Below the pieces are notes generated by a model that saw nothing but the letters and a program-made list of their open reading frames with translations, searched no databases and was not told where the DNA came from. This document shows, piece by piece, positions 42,758-51,152 of a DNA stretch of 64,000 nt (its first letter is position 1; the number at the start of each line of letters is the position of its first letter). Both the position numbers and the translations under genes were made by a program. Source of the stretch: Elusimicrobiota bacterium (lineage in GTDB: Bacteria > Elusimicrobiota > Elusimicrobia > UBA1565 > UBA9628); the NCBI GenBank assembly GCA_027451985.1, contig DAIDHS010000002.1, forward strand, positions 1 to 64,000. Direction: 5' to 3'.

Positions 42758-45294
42758 GAGAAGTTCTTCCCGCTGAGCGTCTGTCCCGCGATGATGGTCA
42801 CGCCCGTAATCTCCTGGTTCGAGATGTTGACCGCGCCGGTGCTGGTGATGACGGGATAGTAGGCGTAGATGTTGTACGGCGTGGCGGTGCTTTGCCGCAC
42901 CGAGACGCTGTAAGTCCCGTCCTCGAGGCTCGACGCGGTATAGACGGCGTTTTCGGTCAAAGTCGCCGAGCTCAAACCCACCGGCGTCGTCGCGGTCGAG
43001 ACTACGATAAGGACTCCCGTGGAAATGGGCTCGCCTTTGGAGCTGACGCTGCCCTCGATGGTTCCCATGGCGCCCGATATGGTGAAGGTGCCCACGAACA
43101 CGGTCTGGCCCATCGCCACGGTCCCCGAAAGGGAGCTGGGCGAGGCGGACTCCGTGGTGTCGAGCGGCACCTCGATGCTGTAGGTGCCCGTGGCCATGTT
43201 CACCGTGGTGAAATCGCCGTAAACGTCGGTGGTCTCCTGATCCTGGGTGTTGCCGTTGGAGTCGACCGCGTTGACGGTCAGGCCCTGGAGGCCGTTGACC
43301 CCGTCGCGGGTCACCCAGCCCGAAAGCCGCCCGCCTTGGGAGAGGGTGAAATCGACGCCGCTGGCCACTTCGCCCAAGGCCACCGAAATCGCCGCCGAGG
43401 ACTGCGAGATGTAGTCGGGGTTGGCATAATTGGGATTGGCGGTCACGGTGACGCTTCCCGTCGAAACGGGCAATAGATAGTAGCCCGTGTGCGCGTCGGC
43501 ATAGACGAGGCCGCCGCTTCCGTTGCCGCTGATCTCGATGGGGGACGGGACCGAAATCGGGTTGCCGTTGACGTCGGTCACCTCTCCGCTGACGAAGCCC
43601 CCGGTGGCCGTGCCGTAGAGGATGGTCGTGGAGCTCGGGAAGACGTAGGTCGAGCCCGTGGCCGCGATGGTCACGGTGTCGTTTTCCAGTTCGTAGAGGC
43701 CGCTGGTGATGTAGACCGTCCAGGTGCCCGTGGCGACGTTCGGCAGGTTGAATTCAGCCGAAGGCGGACTCCCGACGAGGTAGGCCGTCGTCGGAGACGA
43801 AAGCCCGTCCGTCGCGGAAATGACCGCGCCCGCCGCGGGCACGCCCGCGATGACGGGCTGCGTCGAGGAAAACGAGTTGAACGGCGGGTACGCGAGGACG
43901 TCGCTCGTGGTGAAGTCGACGGAGTCGTCGCCGGATTTGTAGGCGGGGCCGTAGCTGGAGCTCAGGAAACCCTGGCTCGAATAGCGGACCAGCTCCCAGC
44001 CGGACGCGAGCCCGCCGTTGGTGTCGAAACAGGCTCCCAGGCAGTGGCTTGGGCTGTGCGTCCCGCCGTTGTCCGACCAGCCCGCCGCGTCCAGGGTATT
44101 TCCCGTAGCTTCGTCGGTAATCCACCACGTCCCGCTGTGACTCCTGGCCATGATCTCCATGGTCGTGGGCCAGGTCCATTGATAAGCGCCCGGAGAGCAG
44201 CTCTGATAGGCCGTGCTGGCGTAGTAAGCGTCGGCCGCGACCGAGGTCCCGTCGACCGTGAACGTGGCCGTGTTCGCGACAAGATAGAAGCCGCCCGCGG
44301 GGATGACCGTGTCCGCCGTGCTCGCGTAATTGAGATAGTTCTGGACGTTATCGCACTCCATGTTGTTGTACCAGGAGACGTAGTTGAGCGTAATGCTGCT
44401 GACGGAAACGTCCTGCTCCGTCGGATTGTAAAGGTCCAGATATTCCACGTCGAACCCGTCCGACTGGGGCGTGGAGACCACCACTTGGCTGATGATCACG
44501 TTCGGATCGAGCCAAGCGGTTCCGGAAACCACTCCCGAACTCATACGCGTCAGCGAAAAGTTAGCGGTCACCGTCTGGTTGGCCGCGACCGCGTCGGGAA
44601 GATAGTCGCTGAAGTAGCCCTTGGCGGAGGCGACCAGGTTGTAGCTGCCCGGCGAGAGTCCTATGGAATAGTCCCCCTGCGCGTTGGTGGAATTGAACCA
44701 AGAAATGTTCTCGGCGACGACGACCAGTGCGTTGTCGATGGGCAAGCCCGTGCCCGCGTCCGTCACGGCGCCGCTGAACGCGCAGTTCGACTCGACCGTG
44801 TCTGGATTGGCCATGACGCTGTTCAAAACCAGCTTCTTGGTCTCGCCGCCTTCCTGCCACTCCACGTCGACGGTAATCTCGCGCAGCCCGGTATCCGGAG
44901 TCGTGGGCGGCAAGACTTGGAGCGTTCCGTTGTTCTGCTTGATGACCTGCACGTAGGTATAGCGGGTAAACGTCTTGCCGCCCTCGGTGATGGTTTCGGG
45001 AGGGAAGGTGTCCGTGTCGTAGAGCGTGCCGTCGGGGAGGCTCGCGGGCGTCATAGTCGGGACCACAGAAAAATACGTCTGCTGCTGAATGATCTGCATC
45101 TTCTCTTGGGCGAGGTTGGAGGCCAGCGTCTTGTCCTTGGCCATCTCGATGCCGCGCTGGACGCCGCCGAAAGCCGCGATGAGGCCCAGGACGGCCACGG
45201 AGAGAATGACCAGGGAGATCATCATCTCCACAAGGGTCACGCCCCTGCCTCCGGTCCTCCGCTGAGCCTTTAGGGACACCGCTTCCGCAGGCAT
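42751..45294 (-). CDS. Giant prepilin-like protein with carboxypeptidase-regulatory-like and lamin-tail-like domains
   Basis: The 847-residue product begins with a prepilin motif (GRGVTLVEMMISLVILSVAVLGLIAAFGGVQ) and then carries domains unusual for a pilin. A carboxypeptidase-regulatory-like repeat (FSGAVTDAGTGLPIDNALVVVAE, GDYSIGLSPGSYNLVASAKGYFSDY) is followed by a lamin-tail-like segment (EYLDLYNPTEQDVSVSSITLNY, AGGFYLVANTATF) and several more regulatory-like or Ig-like repeats toward the C-terminus. The layout suggests a pilus-tip adhesin or large minor pilin displayed outside the cell. It heads the three-gene prepilin operon; the gene order and overlaps imply joint expression. Confidence 0.84.
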   Translation of the reverse strand: MPAEAVSLKAQRRTGGRGVTLVEMMISLVILSVAVLGLIAAFGGVQRGIEMAKDKTLASNLAQEKMQIIQQQTYFSVVPTMTPASLPDGTLYDTDTFPPETITEGGKTFTRYTYVQVIKQNNGTLQVLPPTTPDTGLREITVDVEWQEGGETKKLVLNSVMANPDTVESNCAFSGAVTDAGTGLPIDNALVVVAENISWFNSTNAQGDYSIGLSPGSYNLVASAKGYFSDYLPDAVAANQTVTANFSLTRMSSGVVSGTAWLDPNVIISQVVVSTPQSDGFDVEYLDLYNPTEQDVSVSSITLNYVSWYNNMECDNVQNYLNYASTADTVIPAGGFYLVANTATFTVDGTSVAADAYYASTAYQSCSPGAYQWTWPTTMEIMARSHSGTWWITDEATGNTLDAAGWSDNGGTHSPSHCLGACFDTNGGLASGWELVRYSSQGFLSSSYGPAYKSGDDSVDFTTSDVLAYPPFNSFSSTQPVIAGVPAAGAVISATDGLSSPTTAYLVGSPPSAEFNLPNVATGTWTVYITSGLYELENDTVTIAATGSTYVFPSSTTILYGTATGGFVSGEVTDVNGNPISVPSPIEISGNGSGGLVYADAHTGYYLLPVSTGSVTVTANPNYANPDYISQSSAAISVALGEVASGVDFTLSQGGRLSGWVTRDGVNGLQGLTVNAVDSNGNTQDQETTDVYGDFTTVNMATGTYSIEVPLDTTESASPSSLSGTVAMGQTVFVGTFTISGAMGTIEGSVSSKGEPISTGVLIVVSTATTPVGLSSATLTENAVYTASSLEDGTYSVSVRQSTATPYNIYAYYPVITSTGAVNISNQEITGVTIIAGQTLSGKNFSW

Positions 45295-45357
45295 GCTATG
45301 AGTTTAAGCCCAAAAGCGCCGCATTTCAACGCGCGTCCGGCGAGCTTTTGGTCACAA

Positions 45358-46398
45358 CTAAACCGAGAGGAACTGCTCGGTTTTGGCCCGGTCATAGGCC
45401 ACGGTCTTGGCGTTGAAGTCGAAGGCGGCCATGACGTGGCTTTGCAGCCGCCCCTGCGCCATCTTGTGCAGGCGCAGCTGGTAGGTCATGGAGTAAATCT
45501 CCCCCCGCACGCTCTCGACCTCGAGCCATAAGGCGCGCTCCCCCCAGGGTTTCATCATCTCGGCCATGTCCGCGGCGTAGCGGGCATAGTGCGCGTCGTC
45601 CATGCGGGACGTCACGGCCATGTTGAAAATGAGGATTCCGGCCTCGTCCTCCGGCGGAACGTTCTTGGCCGCAAAGCGCGGCGCCAGGGCCGCGCCGCAC
45701 TCGACCAACTGGATGAAGGAGTCCTCGCCGCTTTGCTTCTGCCGCAGTTTTTCCACCGCCTCATCCAAGGCCCGGATGAGCGGCATCTGGTCCGGCAAGA
45801 GGCCCGCGGTCAGCCACCGCCGGTGCGCGATATCCTCGATTAAAAGCGGCTCCGCGTCCAGGCCGATGCGGGCCAGAACGAGGTTGGGGCGGAATCCCTT
45901 GGGCTGCGTGAAAACGTCCGCCGCCAGGTTCAGGCCCGCGCCGGCGTTAATCTCAACGAGATAGTAGGGCAGGCGGCGCGTCTGAAAAAAAAGCATGGCC
46001 GGACCCAGCCAGAGCTGCGCACGCGCCTGCACAAAGCTGCGCCGCTCACCCGAGCGCAGGCGCTCGTAAAAGGAGCTCGGCGCGGCGGCCAAAAAACGGC
46101 TCAGCGCCAGGCTCGGATCGGCCTCGTCGGTTCCGCCGCAAGACGGGAAATAAGGGATGAGCGGGCTCTTAGCGTCGTTCAAGGCCTCAAAATGCACCGC
46201 GGCCAGAAACAAGGACCAGGCCTCGGTCCAGGCGACGAAGCGCCGACCCTGCCAGGCCGCAGCCGTGTTTTTCCACCACAGCGGCTCGCCCGCCTTCAAC
46301 TCCTCGGCCAAGCGGCGGACCATGGCGGAGCTCACGGGAAGCCCCGGCAGGGCCATCGGAGCCCGCTCCAACTGCTCCAAGAACTCCTGCTTGGTCAT
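45358..46398 (-). CDS. DUF2332-like protein
   Basis: The 346-residue protein matches the DUF2332 pattern: AVHFEALNDAKSPLIPYFPSCGG, RSFVQARAQLWLGPAMLFF and the nucleotide-like loop YYLVEINAGAGLNLAADVF, with DIAHRRWLTAGLLPDQ further on. The function of the family is unknown; the EINAGAGLNL segment resembles a cofactor-binding loop, possibly a methyltransferase-like fold, but this is not established. It follows the receiver-kinase gene by 10 bases at the end of the signalling block, and no signal peptide is present. Confidence 0.78.
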   Translation of the reverse strand: MTKQEFLEQLERAPMALPGLPVSSAMVRRLAEELKAGEPLWWKNTAAAWQGRRFVAWTEAWSLFLAAVHFEALNDAKSPLIPYFPSCGGTDEADPSLALSRFLAAAPSSFYERLRSGERRSFVQARAQLWLGPAMLFFQTRRLPYYLVEINAGAGLNLAADVFTQPKGFRPNLVLARIGLDAEPLLIEDIAHRRWLTAGLLPDQMPLIRALDEAVEKLRQKQSGEDSFIQLVECGAALAPRFAAKNVPPEDEAGILIFNMAVTSRMDDAHYARYAADMAEMMKPWGERALWLEVESVRGEIYSMTYQLRLHKMAQGRLQSHVMAAFDFNAKTVAYDRAKTEQFLSV

Positions 46399-46408
46399 TA
46401 AGTTTCGC

Positions 46409-47521
46409 CTAAGCCTTGGGAATCGGAAGGAAGAACCGAAAGGTCGCGCCCTTGCCCGGTCCCGGGCTCTCTACGGTGATGGAGCCCCGGTGGGCCTCCA
46501 CGATCTCCTTTGAAATCGCCAAGCCCAGGCCCAGGCGCCCGCCGTTGCCCGAGCCCTGGTAGAAGCTTTCGAAAATGCGGTTTAATTCCTCGGGCGCGAT
46601 GCCCTCGCCCGTGTCCGTGACCGCGAACGAGACGGAGCCGTCTTTCCGGGCCACGCGCACGGCGATGGTACCGCCCCGGGTGGTGTGGCGGATGGCGTTC
46701 TCAAGGAGATTGGTCAAGACTTGCGCCAGGCGCCTCTTGTCCGCGGACAAGGCAGGGAGCGCCCGTTCGGCCTCGACCGAGAGCGCGATGCCGCGAGCCT
46801 GGGCCCGGGCCTGCGGCCCCGCGGCCACTTCCGCGGCCATGGCCGCGACGTCCACGGGCTCGAACTCCAGGCGGAACTTGCCCTGCTCGATGGCGGCCCA
46901 GTCCACCAAGTCCGAGGCCAGATGGGCGACCTGGTCGATGCTGCCGGAGATGGCGGCCACGCGCTTGGCCTGCTCCGGGGCGAGCTTCATGCCCTCGGAA
47001 AGCAGTTCGAAATTGGTCTGCAGGCTCATGAGCGCGTTGGCCAGGTCGTGGGACGCCATGGACATGAACTTCGACTTCATGTGGTTCAAGTGGCTCAACT
47101 CCTCGTTGGCTTTCTGCAAATCGGCGATGAGACGGGCGTTCTCCTGGATGAGGTGCAGGCGCTCGAAGGCCCGCTCGATGGAGTGCTTGAGCTTGTCGAA
47201 CTCCACGGGCTTAGGGAAAAAGTCCATGACCGATTCCCGGATGGCCTCCGTCGCGGTGTCCAGGGAAGCCTGGGCCGTAAGCATCAGGATCTGGCTCTCC
47301 TTGTTAAACTGGCGGATTTGACGGATGGTCTCGATGCCGGTCATGTCGGTGAGGTTGTAATCCATCAGGATGACGCCGAAGAACTCGCGGCGCACGGCCT
47401 CGATGGCGGCGCTCCCGCTGGGCGCTTGGCTGACCTGGTAGCCGGCGACGTCCAAATTGTCGTTGAGGCTCTCCCGCATGTTGTCGTCGTCGTCGACGAT
47501 GAGAATTTTTCCGCCCTTCAT
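46409..47521 (-). CDS. Soluble receiver-histidine kinase hybrid
   Basis: The 370-residue product has an N-terminal receiver (about 5-118: ILIVDDDDNMRESL, VILMDYNLTDMTG, MLTAQ, FPKPVEFD) with a phosphorylatable Asp, a coiled-coil and dimerisation region with His in SMASHDLANAL, and a HATPase (about 225-368: LTNLLENAIRHT, DTGEGIAPEELNRIF, GRLGLGLAISKEIV). Its start overlaps the preceding kinase's stop in ATGA. It may receive a phosphoryl group from the upstream membrane kinase and then act as a second kinase. The conserved residues of both domains are present. Confidence 0.92.
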   Translation of the reverse strand: MKGGKILIVDDDDNMRESLNDNLDVAGYQVSQAPSGSAAIEAVRREFFGVILMDYNLTDMTGIETIRQIRQFNKESQILMLTAQASLDTATEAIRESVMDFFPKPVEFDKLKHSIERAFERLHLIQENARLIADLQKANEELSHLNHMKSKFMSMASHDLANALMSLQTNFELLSEGMKLAPEQAKRVAAISGSIDQVAHLASDLVDWAAIEQGKFRLEFEPVDVAAMAAEVAAGPQARAQARGIALSVEAERALPALSADKRRLAQVLTNLLENAIRHTTRGGTIAVRVARKDGSVSFAVTDTGEGIAPEELNRIFESFYQGSGNGGRLGLGLAISKEIVEAHRGSITVESPGPGKGATFRFFLPIPKA

Positions 47522-49404
47522 GCCTGGACGCTCCGGACCGCCGCGGCCACGGGGAGATAAAGCCTGAAAGTCGTGCCGCGACCGGTCTCGCTCTCGACCT
47601 CTACGCGGCCTCTGTGCCTGTCCATGACCTTGCGCACGACGGCCAAGCCCAGGCCCGTGCCGCGCGCCTTGGTGGTGAAGAACGGCGTGAAAATCTTGTC
47701 GAGCACGTCGCGCGGCATGCCCGGGCCGCTGTCGGCGAGCTCAAGACAGACCGCGTCCCGGCCGGACATGGCCGTGCGCACGCGGATGGCGCCGCTCGCG
47801 GGCATGACCTCGATGGCGTTGCCGATGATGTTGCGGATGGCCTGCTGCATCTCGGTGGTGTCGATGTCCACGGGCGGGTTTTCCGCGCAAAAAACTTTGT
47901 CCACGCGGATGTGCGGCGGGAATGGATAGACCGAGAGCACATCCTCGAGCCAGGTGTTCAGGGCCACGCGTTCGGGCTTCAAGTCCCGGCTGCGGGAGTA
48001 GGTCAGAATCTCGTTGATGATGCCGTTGGCCTGCTGGATTTCCGATTCTATGATTTTGACGTGCTTGGATAGCTTGGGATCGCTCTGCAGGACCTGCGCG
48101 AGCTTGGTCTTCAAGAAGTAGACCGAGTTGTTGATGACGGCAAGGGGATTGCGGATCTCGTGGCCGACAACCGAAGCCATCTGCCCCACCGCGGCCAGCC
48201 GTTCCTTCTTGATGAGCTCGTCCTGCGCGGCCTTGAGTTCGCGCGTGCGCGCCTCGACCCGGGTCTCCAAAATCCTGGCGGATTTTTCCAGCTCCTGTTT
48301 GGCGTTGATGAGCTCGCCCGTCTTTTCGCGCAGGGATTCGCTCATCGTGGAAAAAGTCTGCGCCAGGTCTCCGATCTCGTCGTTGGTCATGAGCATCTGC
48401 GGCAAATCCTCGAATTCGCCGCGGGAAAGCTTCTCCGCGGCCTCGCGCAGCAGGCGCAGGGGGTGCGTGATGTTACTGGCCAGCGCCAGAGCCAGCAGGA
48501 CCACGATCAAGACGACCCACAGGATGACCTTCAAGACCTGGCTGCGCATTTGCAGGGCGCTCTGGTACGCCAAATTCAGCGGCTCCTGGATGTAGACAAT
48601 CCAGCCCAAATCCTTCACGTAGGCGTAGGCCCCCAAGAGGCGCGTGCCGTCCGAAAGATGGATTTCCCCGCCGCCGTCGCCGCTGGACTGCGTGGACACG
48701 ATGCGGAGCACGTCGTCGGAAAGCCGGGCGTCCGGCTTATAGACCTCCCGCGGGTCGGAGTCCGCGATCAAAAAACCGTCCGGAGCGGCCACCGCCGCCC
48801 GGCGCTGGCCCGTGGACGGGAACTCCATGGCCAGCATGGAGGACAGGCCGTTCAAGCTGATGGTGCCCGAAAGAACTCCGACCGGCGAGGATCCCTGCGG
48901 CGGCATGATGGCGACCGCGACGCGCACGTCGGGATAGAGGCCCTGGAATCGCTCAAGCCCGCCGATGTACTGCCCGCGGGCCATGGCGGTGAGAAAAAAG
49001 TCCTTCTGGCTCAAATCCCGCAGCGGCGCCCCGGCCCCGGCGTAGCGGCTTAAGCGCATGGTCTCCTGGCCCTTGGCGTTGGCTACGGAGAGCTCAAGGA
49101 CGGCGGGGTGGACGGCTAGAATCTTCTGTAGATACTGTTTCTGCTGGGCGGGATTCATGGACGCGAAGTCGCCCATCGAGGCGGTCTCGGAAAGCACCCC
49201 CTCGAACGTGGAGACGTACTTGGAGGCGGTGTCCGCGAAGCCCACGGCCATGGACACTTGCATGGCCAAGGTCTGCTTCTGGAGGGAGGACTGCGAAATC
49301 TTGATTAAGTTGTAGCAGACGAACCCCAGGGGAACCAGGGACGTGACCAGGAACCCGATGAGGATCTTATAGGCCAGCTTGCCGCGGCGCGCTCGATAAG
49401 CCAT
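47518..49404 (-). CDS. Membrane sensor histidine kinase (dCache-HAMP-HisKA-HATPase)
   Basis: The 628-residue product has a first helix (ILIGFLVTSLVPLGFVCYNLI), an extracytoplasmic double-Cache-like sensor (about 35-290: QKDFFLTAMARGQYIGG, GVLSGTISLNGLSSML), a second helix (LKVILWVVLIVVLLALALA), HAMP, HisKA with His in VGHEIRNPLAVINN and HATPase (NIIGNAIEVM, DSGPGMPRDVLDKIFTPFFTT, GTGLGLAVV). All catalytic motifs are intact. It lies 35 bases after the single receiver gene and overlaps the hybrid kinase gene, so these genes are almost certainly one phosphorelay attached to the Tad operon. Confidence 0.94.
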   Translation of the reverse strand: MAYRARRGKLAYKILIGFLVTSLVPLGFVCYNLIKISQSSLQKQTLAMQVSMAVGFADTASKYVSTFEGVLSETASMGDFASMNPAQQKQYLQKILAVHPAVLELSVANAKGQETMRLSRYAGAGAPLRDLSQKDFFLTAMARGQYIGGLERFQGLYPDVRVAVAIMPPQGSSPVGVLSGTISLNGLSSMLAMEFPSTGQRRAAVAAPDGFLIADSDPREVYKPDARLSDDVLRIVSTQSSGDGGGEIHLSDGTRLLGAYAYVKDLGWIVYIQEPLNLAYQSALQMRSQVLKVILWVVLIVVLLALALASNITHPLRLLREAAEKLSRGEFEDLPQMLMTNDEIGDLAQTFSTMSESLREKTGELINAKQELEKSARILETRVEARTRELKAAQDELIKKERLAAVGQMASVVGHEIRNPLAVINNSVYFLKTKLAQVLQSDPKLSKHVKIIESEIQQANGIINEILTYSRSRDLKPERVALNTWLEDVLSVYPFPPHIRVDKVFCAENPPVDIDTTEMQQAIRNIIGNAIEVMPASGAIRVRTAMSGRDAVCLELADSGPGMPRDVLDKIFTPFFTTKARGTGLGLAVVRKVMDRHRGRVEVESETGRGTTFRLYLPVAAAVRSVQA

Positions 49405-49439
49405 TGTTCCTCGAACATTGCAACGTCAAAAACAAAAAC

Positions 49440-49823
49440 CTACGCGCGGGCTCTGGACAGGAGCTGGCGGATGCGGATGGAGAGCTCGGCCAAATCAAAG
49501 GGCTTGGTGAGATACTCGTCCGCGCCCAAATCAAAGCCCTGGCGCTTTTCCTCGGAGGACAAAAAGCGGCCCGTCATCATGATGAGGACCGTCCCCTTGG
49601 GGGAACGCTTGCGCAGCTCCTGGCAAATCTGGAATCCGGAGGAATCCGGCAGCTGGATGTCCATGATGACCACCTGGGGATTGAGCTTCTTGGCGGCCTC
49701 CAAACCCGATTCAGCCGTGCCGGCCTGATGGCACTCGAAGCCTTCCAGCTCCAGAACCTCGGCGAGGCTCTCCCTGAGGTGCGCGTCGTCGTCGATAATC
49801 AAAAGCTTGGCCGAGTCCGCCAT
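49440..49823 (-). CDS. Single-domain response regulator (CheY-like)
   Basis: The ATG at 49823 follows AGGAGGT; the track start is too early. The 127 residues form one receiver with all key residues: IDDD, VVIMDIQLPD (phospho-Asp), MMT and TKPFD. It has no output domain and so likely moves phosphate or acts by protein binding. It lies between the winged-helix regulator (2 bases upstream) and the sensor kinase gene. Confidence 0.93.
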   Translation of the reverse strand: MADSAKLLIIDDDAHLRESLAEVLELEGFECHQAGTAESGLEAAKKLNPQVVIMDIQLPDSSGFQICQELRKRSPKGTVLIMMTGRFLSSEEKRQGFDLGADEYLTKPFDLAELSIRIRQLLSRARA

Positions 49824-49825
49824 GG

Positions 49826-50626
49826 TCACCTCCTGGAATCCCCGCCCGGAGGCACGAGCTTGTAGCCCACGCACGGGATGGTCGTGATAAATCGCGCGGC
49901 CGCGCCCAGCTTCTCCCGCAAACGCCGGACGTGGACGTCCACGGTGCGGGGCGAGCCGAAATAGTTGTAGCCCCAGACGCGCTCGATGAGGTAGGGGCGG
50001 CTCAAAACCCGGTTGGCCGAGCTCAGGAACACGTAGAGCAGGTCCAGTTCCTTCGAGGTGAGCGGCACGCGCTTGCCGGAGACGTGCAGCGTATAGCTGG
50101 TGAGGTTCAATTCGATGGGGCCCATCTTGATGAGTTCCTCAGAGGCGGTGTCCTGGGTCCGGCGCAAAACGGATTTGATGCGGGCGACGCACTCGGCCAC
50201 GTCCCAGCCCAAGGACAGGCACTCGTCGGCGCCCGCCTGAAAGAAGGCCAGCTTGACCGAAGTCTTGTCGGACGGGGACGAGGGCGCGGAGTCGGCGAAG
50301 AGCGGGCGCTTCAAGGCCGGATGGCCGGACCCGGCGGGAACCTTGGCCGGAGCCGCCGCGGGCGCCTCCGCGTGCTCCACGAGCGCGACGATGGGAAGCT
50401 GGCGGTTCGGGCCGCGGGCGCGCAAGTTCCTGACGAAAGCCAAGCCGTCCTCGTCGGCGAGCTTCTGGCCCACGATGAGCAGATCGCAGCTCGCGTGGGA
50501 GAGAATGCCCTGGACTTCTTTGGCGCGCTGGAGCGTCGTCACCGACATCCCGCTCGCGGAAAGCGCCTCCAGCAACGCCGCCCCGCGGCCCGGCTCCCGC
50601 GAGGCGTAAACGACGTTAACTCTCAT
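49826..50626 (-). CDS. OmpR-like winged-helix regulator with degenerate receiver
   Basis: The 266-residue product ends in a full OmpR/PhoB winged helix (about 165-262: GPIELNLTSYTLHVSGKRVPLTSKELDLLYVFLSS, RPYLIERVWGYNYFG, TVDVHVRRLREKLG). The N-terminal receiver fold is recognisable (QRAKEVQGILSHASCDLLIVGQKLADEDGLAFVRNLRARG) but Gly occupies the phospho-Asp position (LIVGQ), the acidic N-terminal pair is missing, and the Thr and Lys positions are lost. An Ala/Pro-rich insert of about 40 residues lies inside the domain. It is likely phosphorylation-independent and could be modulated by binding to partner proteins encoded next to it. Confidence 0.86.
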   Translation of the reverse strand: MRVNVVYASREPGRGAALLEALSASGMSVTTLQRAKEVQGILSHASCDLLIVGQKLADEDGLAFVRNLRARGPNRQLPIVALVEHAEAPAAAPAKVPAGSGHPALKRPLFADSAPSSPSDKTSVKLAFFQAGADECLSLGWDVAECVARIKSVLRRTQDTASEELIKMGPIELNLTSYTLHVSGKRVPLTSKELDLLYVFLSSANRVLSRPYLIERVWGYNYFGSPRTVDVHVRRLREKLGAAARFITTIPCVGYKLVPPGGDSRR

Positions 50627-50629
50627 GAA

Positions 50630-51070
50630 CTAGGCTTCGGGGCCTCCCTCGGTCTCCGGCGCCTCTCCGAGCTCGAGCGTCAAGCCGGAGAGCCCCACGG
50701 CTCCCGAGAAGAAGTTGTAGAGCACGCACACGACCAAGACCAAGGCGTCCATGAGGACCATGTAGAACGCGGCGAAAAGGAGCGCCGAGAGAAGCCGCAG
50801 GGCCATCCCCATCTCCGCGGCCCCGGAATTAGGGATGATCACGAAGGTCAAGAGGCCGCCCAAAAGCCCCAGAGTGCCCAGCAAGGCGGAAAAAACGGGC
50901 CGGACGGCCGCGACCAGCGCCACGCTTGCGATAACGCCGCCGATGATCATGATGACCGACTGCTCTTTAAGGAAGCCGACGGCGCCGCAAATGACGCCGA
51001 TAGCCACGGCGGTAGGGATCATCGGATGCACGATCCAATACGGATTCAAGCGTTTGACCTGGTAGTTCAT
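50630..51070 (-). CDS. Small multi-span membrane protein
   Basis: The ATG at 51070 follows GAAGGAG at good spacing; the track starts two codons earlier at GTG. The 146 residues contain about four hydrophobic helices (MIPTAVAIGVICGAVGFL, SVIMIIGGVIASVALVAAV, GTLGLLGGLLTFVIIP, FYMVLMDALVLVVCVLYNFF) and an acidic C-terminal tail. No family is recognised. It is 3 bases upstream of the winged-helix regulator and may be an accessory sensor or scaffold. Confidence 0.7.
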   Translation of the reverse strand: MNYQVKRLNPYWIVHPMIPTAVAIGVICGAVGFLKEQSVIMIIGGVIASVALVAAVRPVFSALLGTLGLLGGLLTFVIIPNSGAAEMGMALRLLSALLFAAFYMVLMDALVLVVCVLYNFFSGAVGLSGLTLELGEAPETEGGPEA

Positions 51071-51152
51071 AAGCACGCTCCTTCGCCGCTCCGGCTCCGC
51101 GCGGCTACCGTGGAAAGATTAACAGAACTAAGAGCAAAACGCAAGCAGAGGT

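Noticed and set aside
43489-45273. 594-residue plus-strand ORF
   Set aside because: It is antisense to the giant prepilin gene, which has a prepilin motif and coherent domains; the plus-strand translation is Arg/Gly/Asp-rich low complexity typical of a shadow frame in GC-rich DNA.
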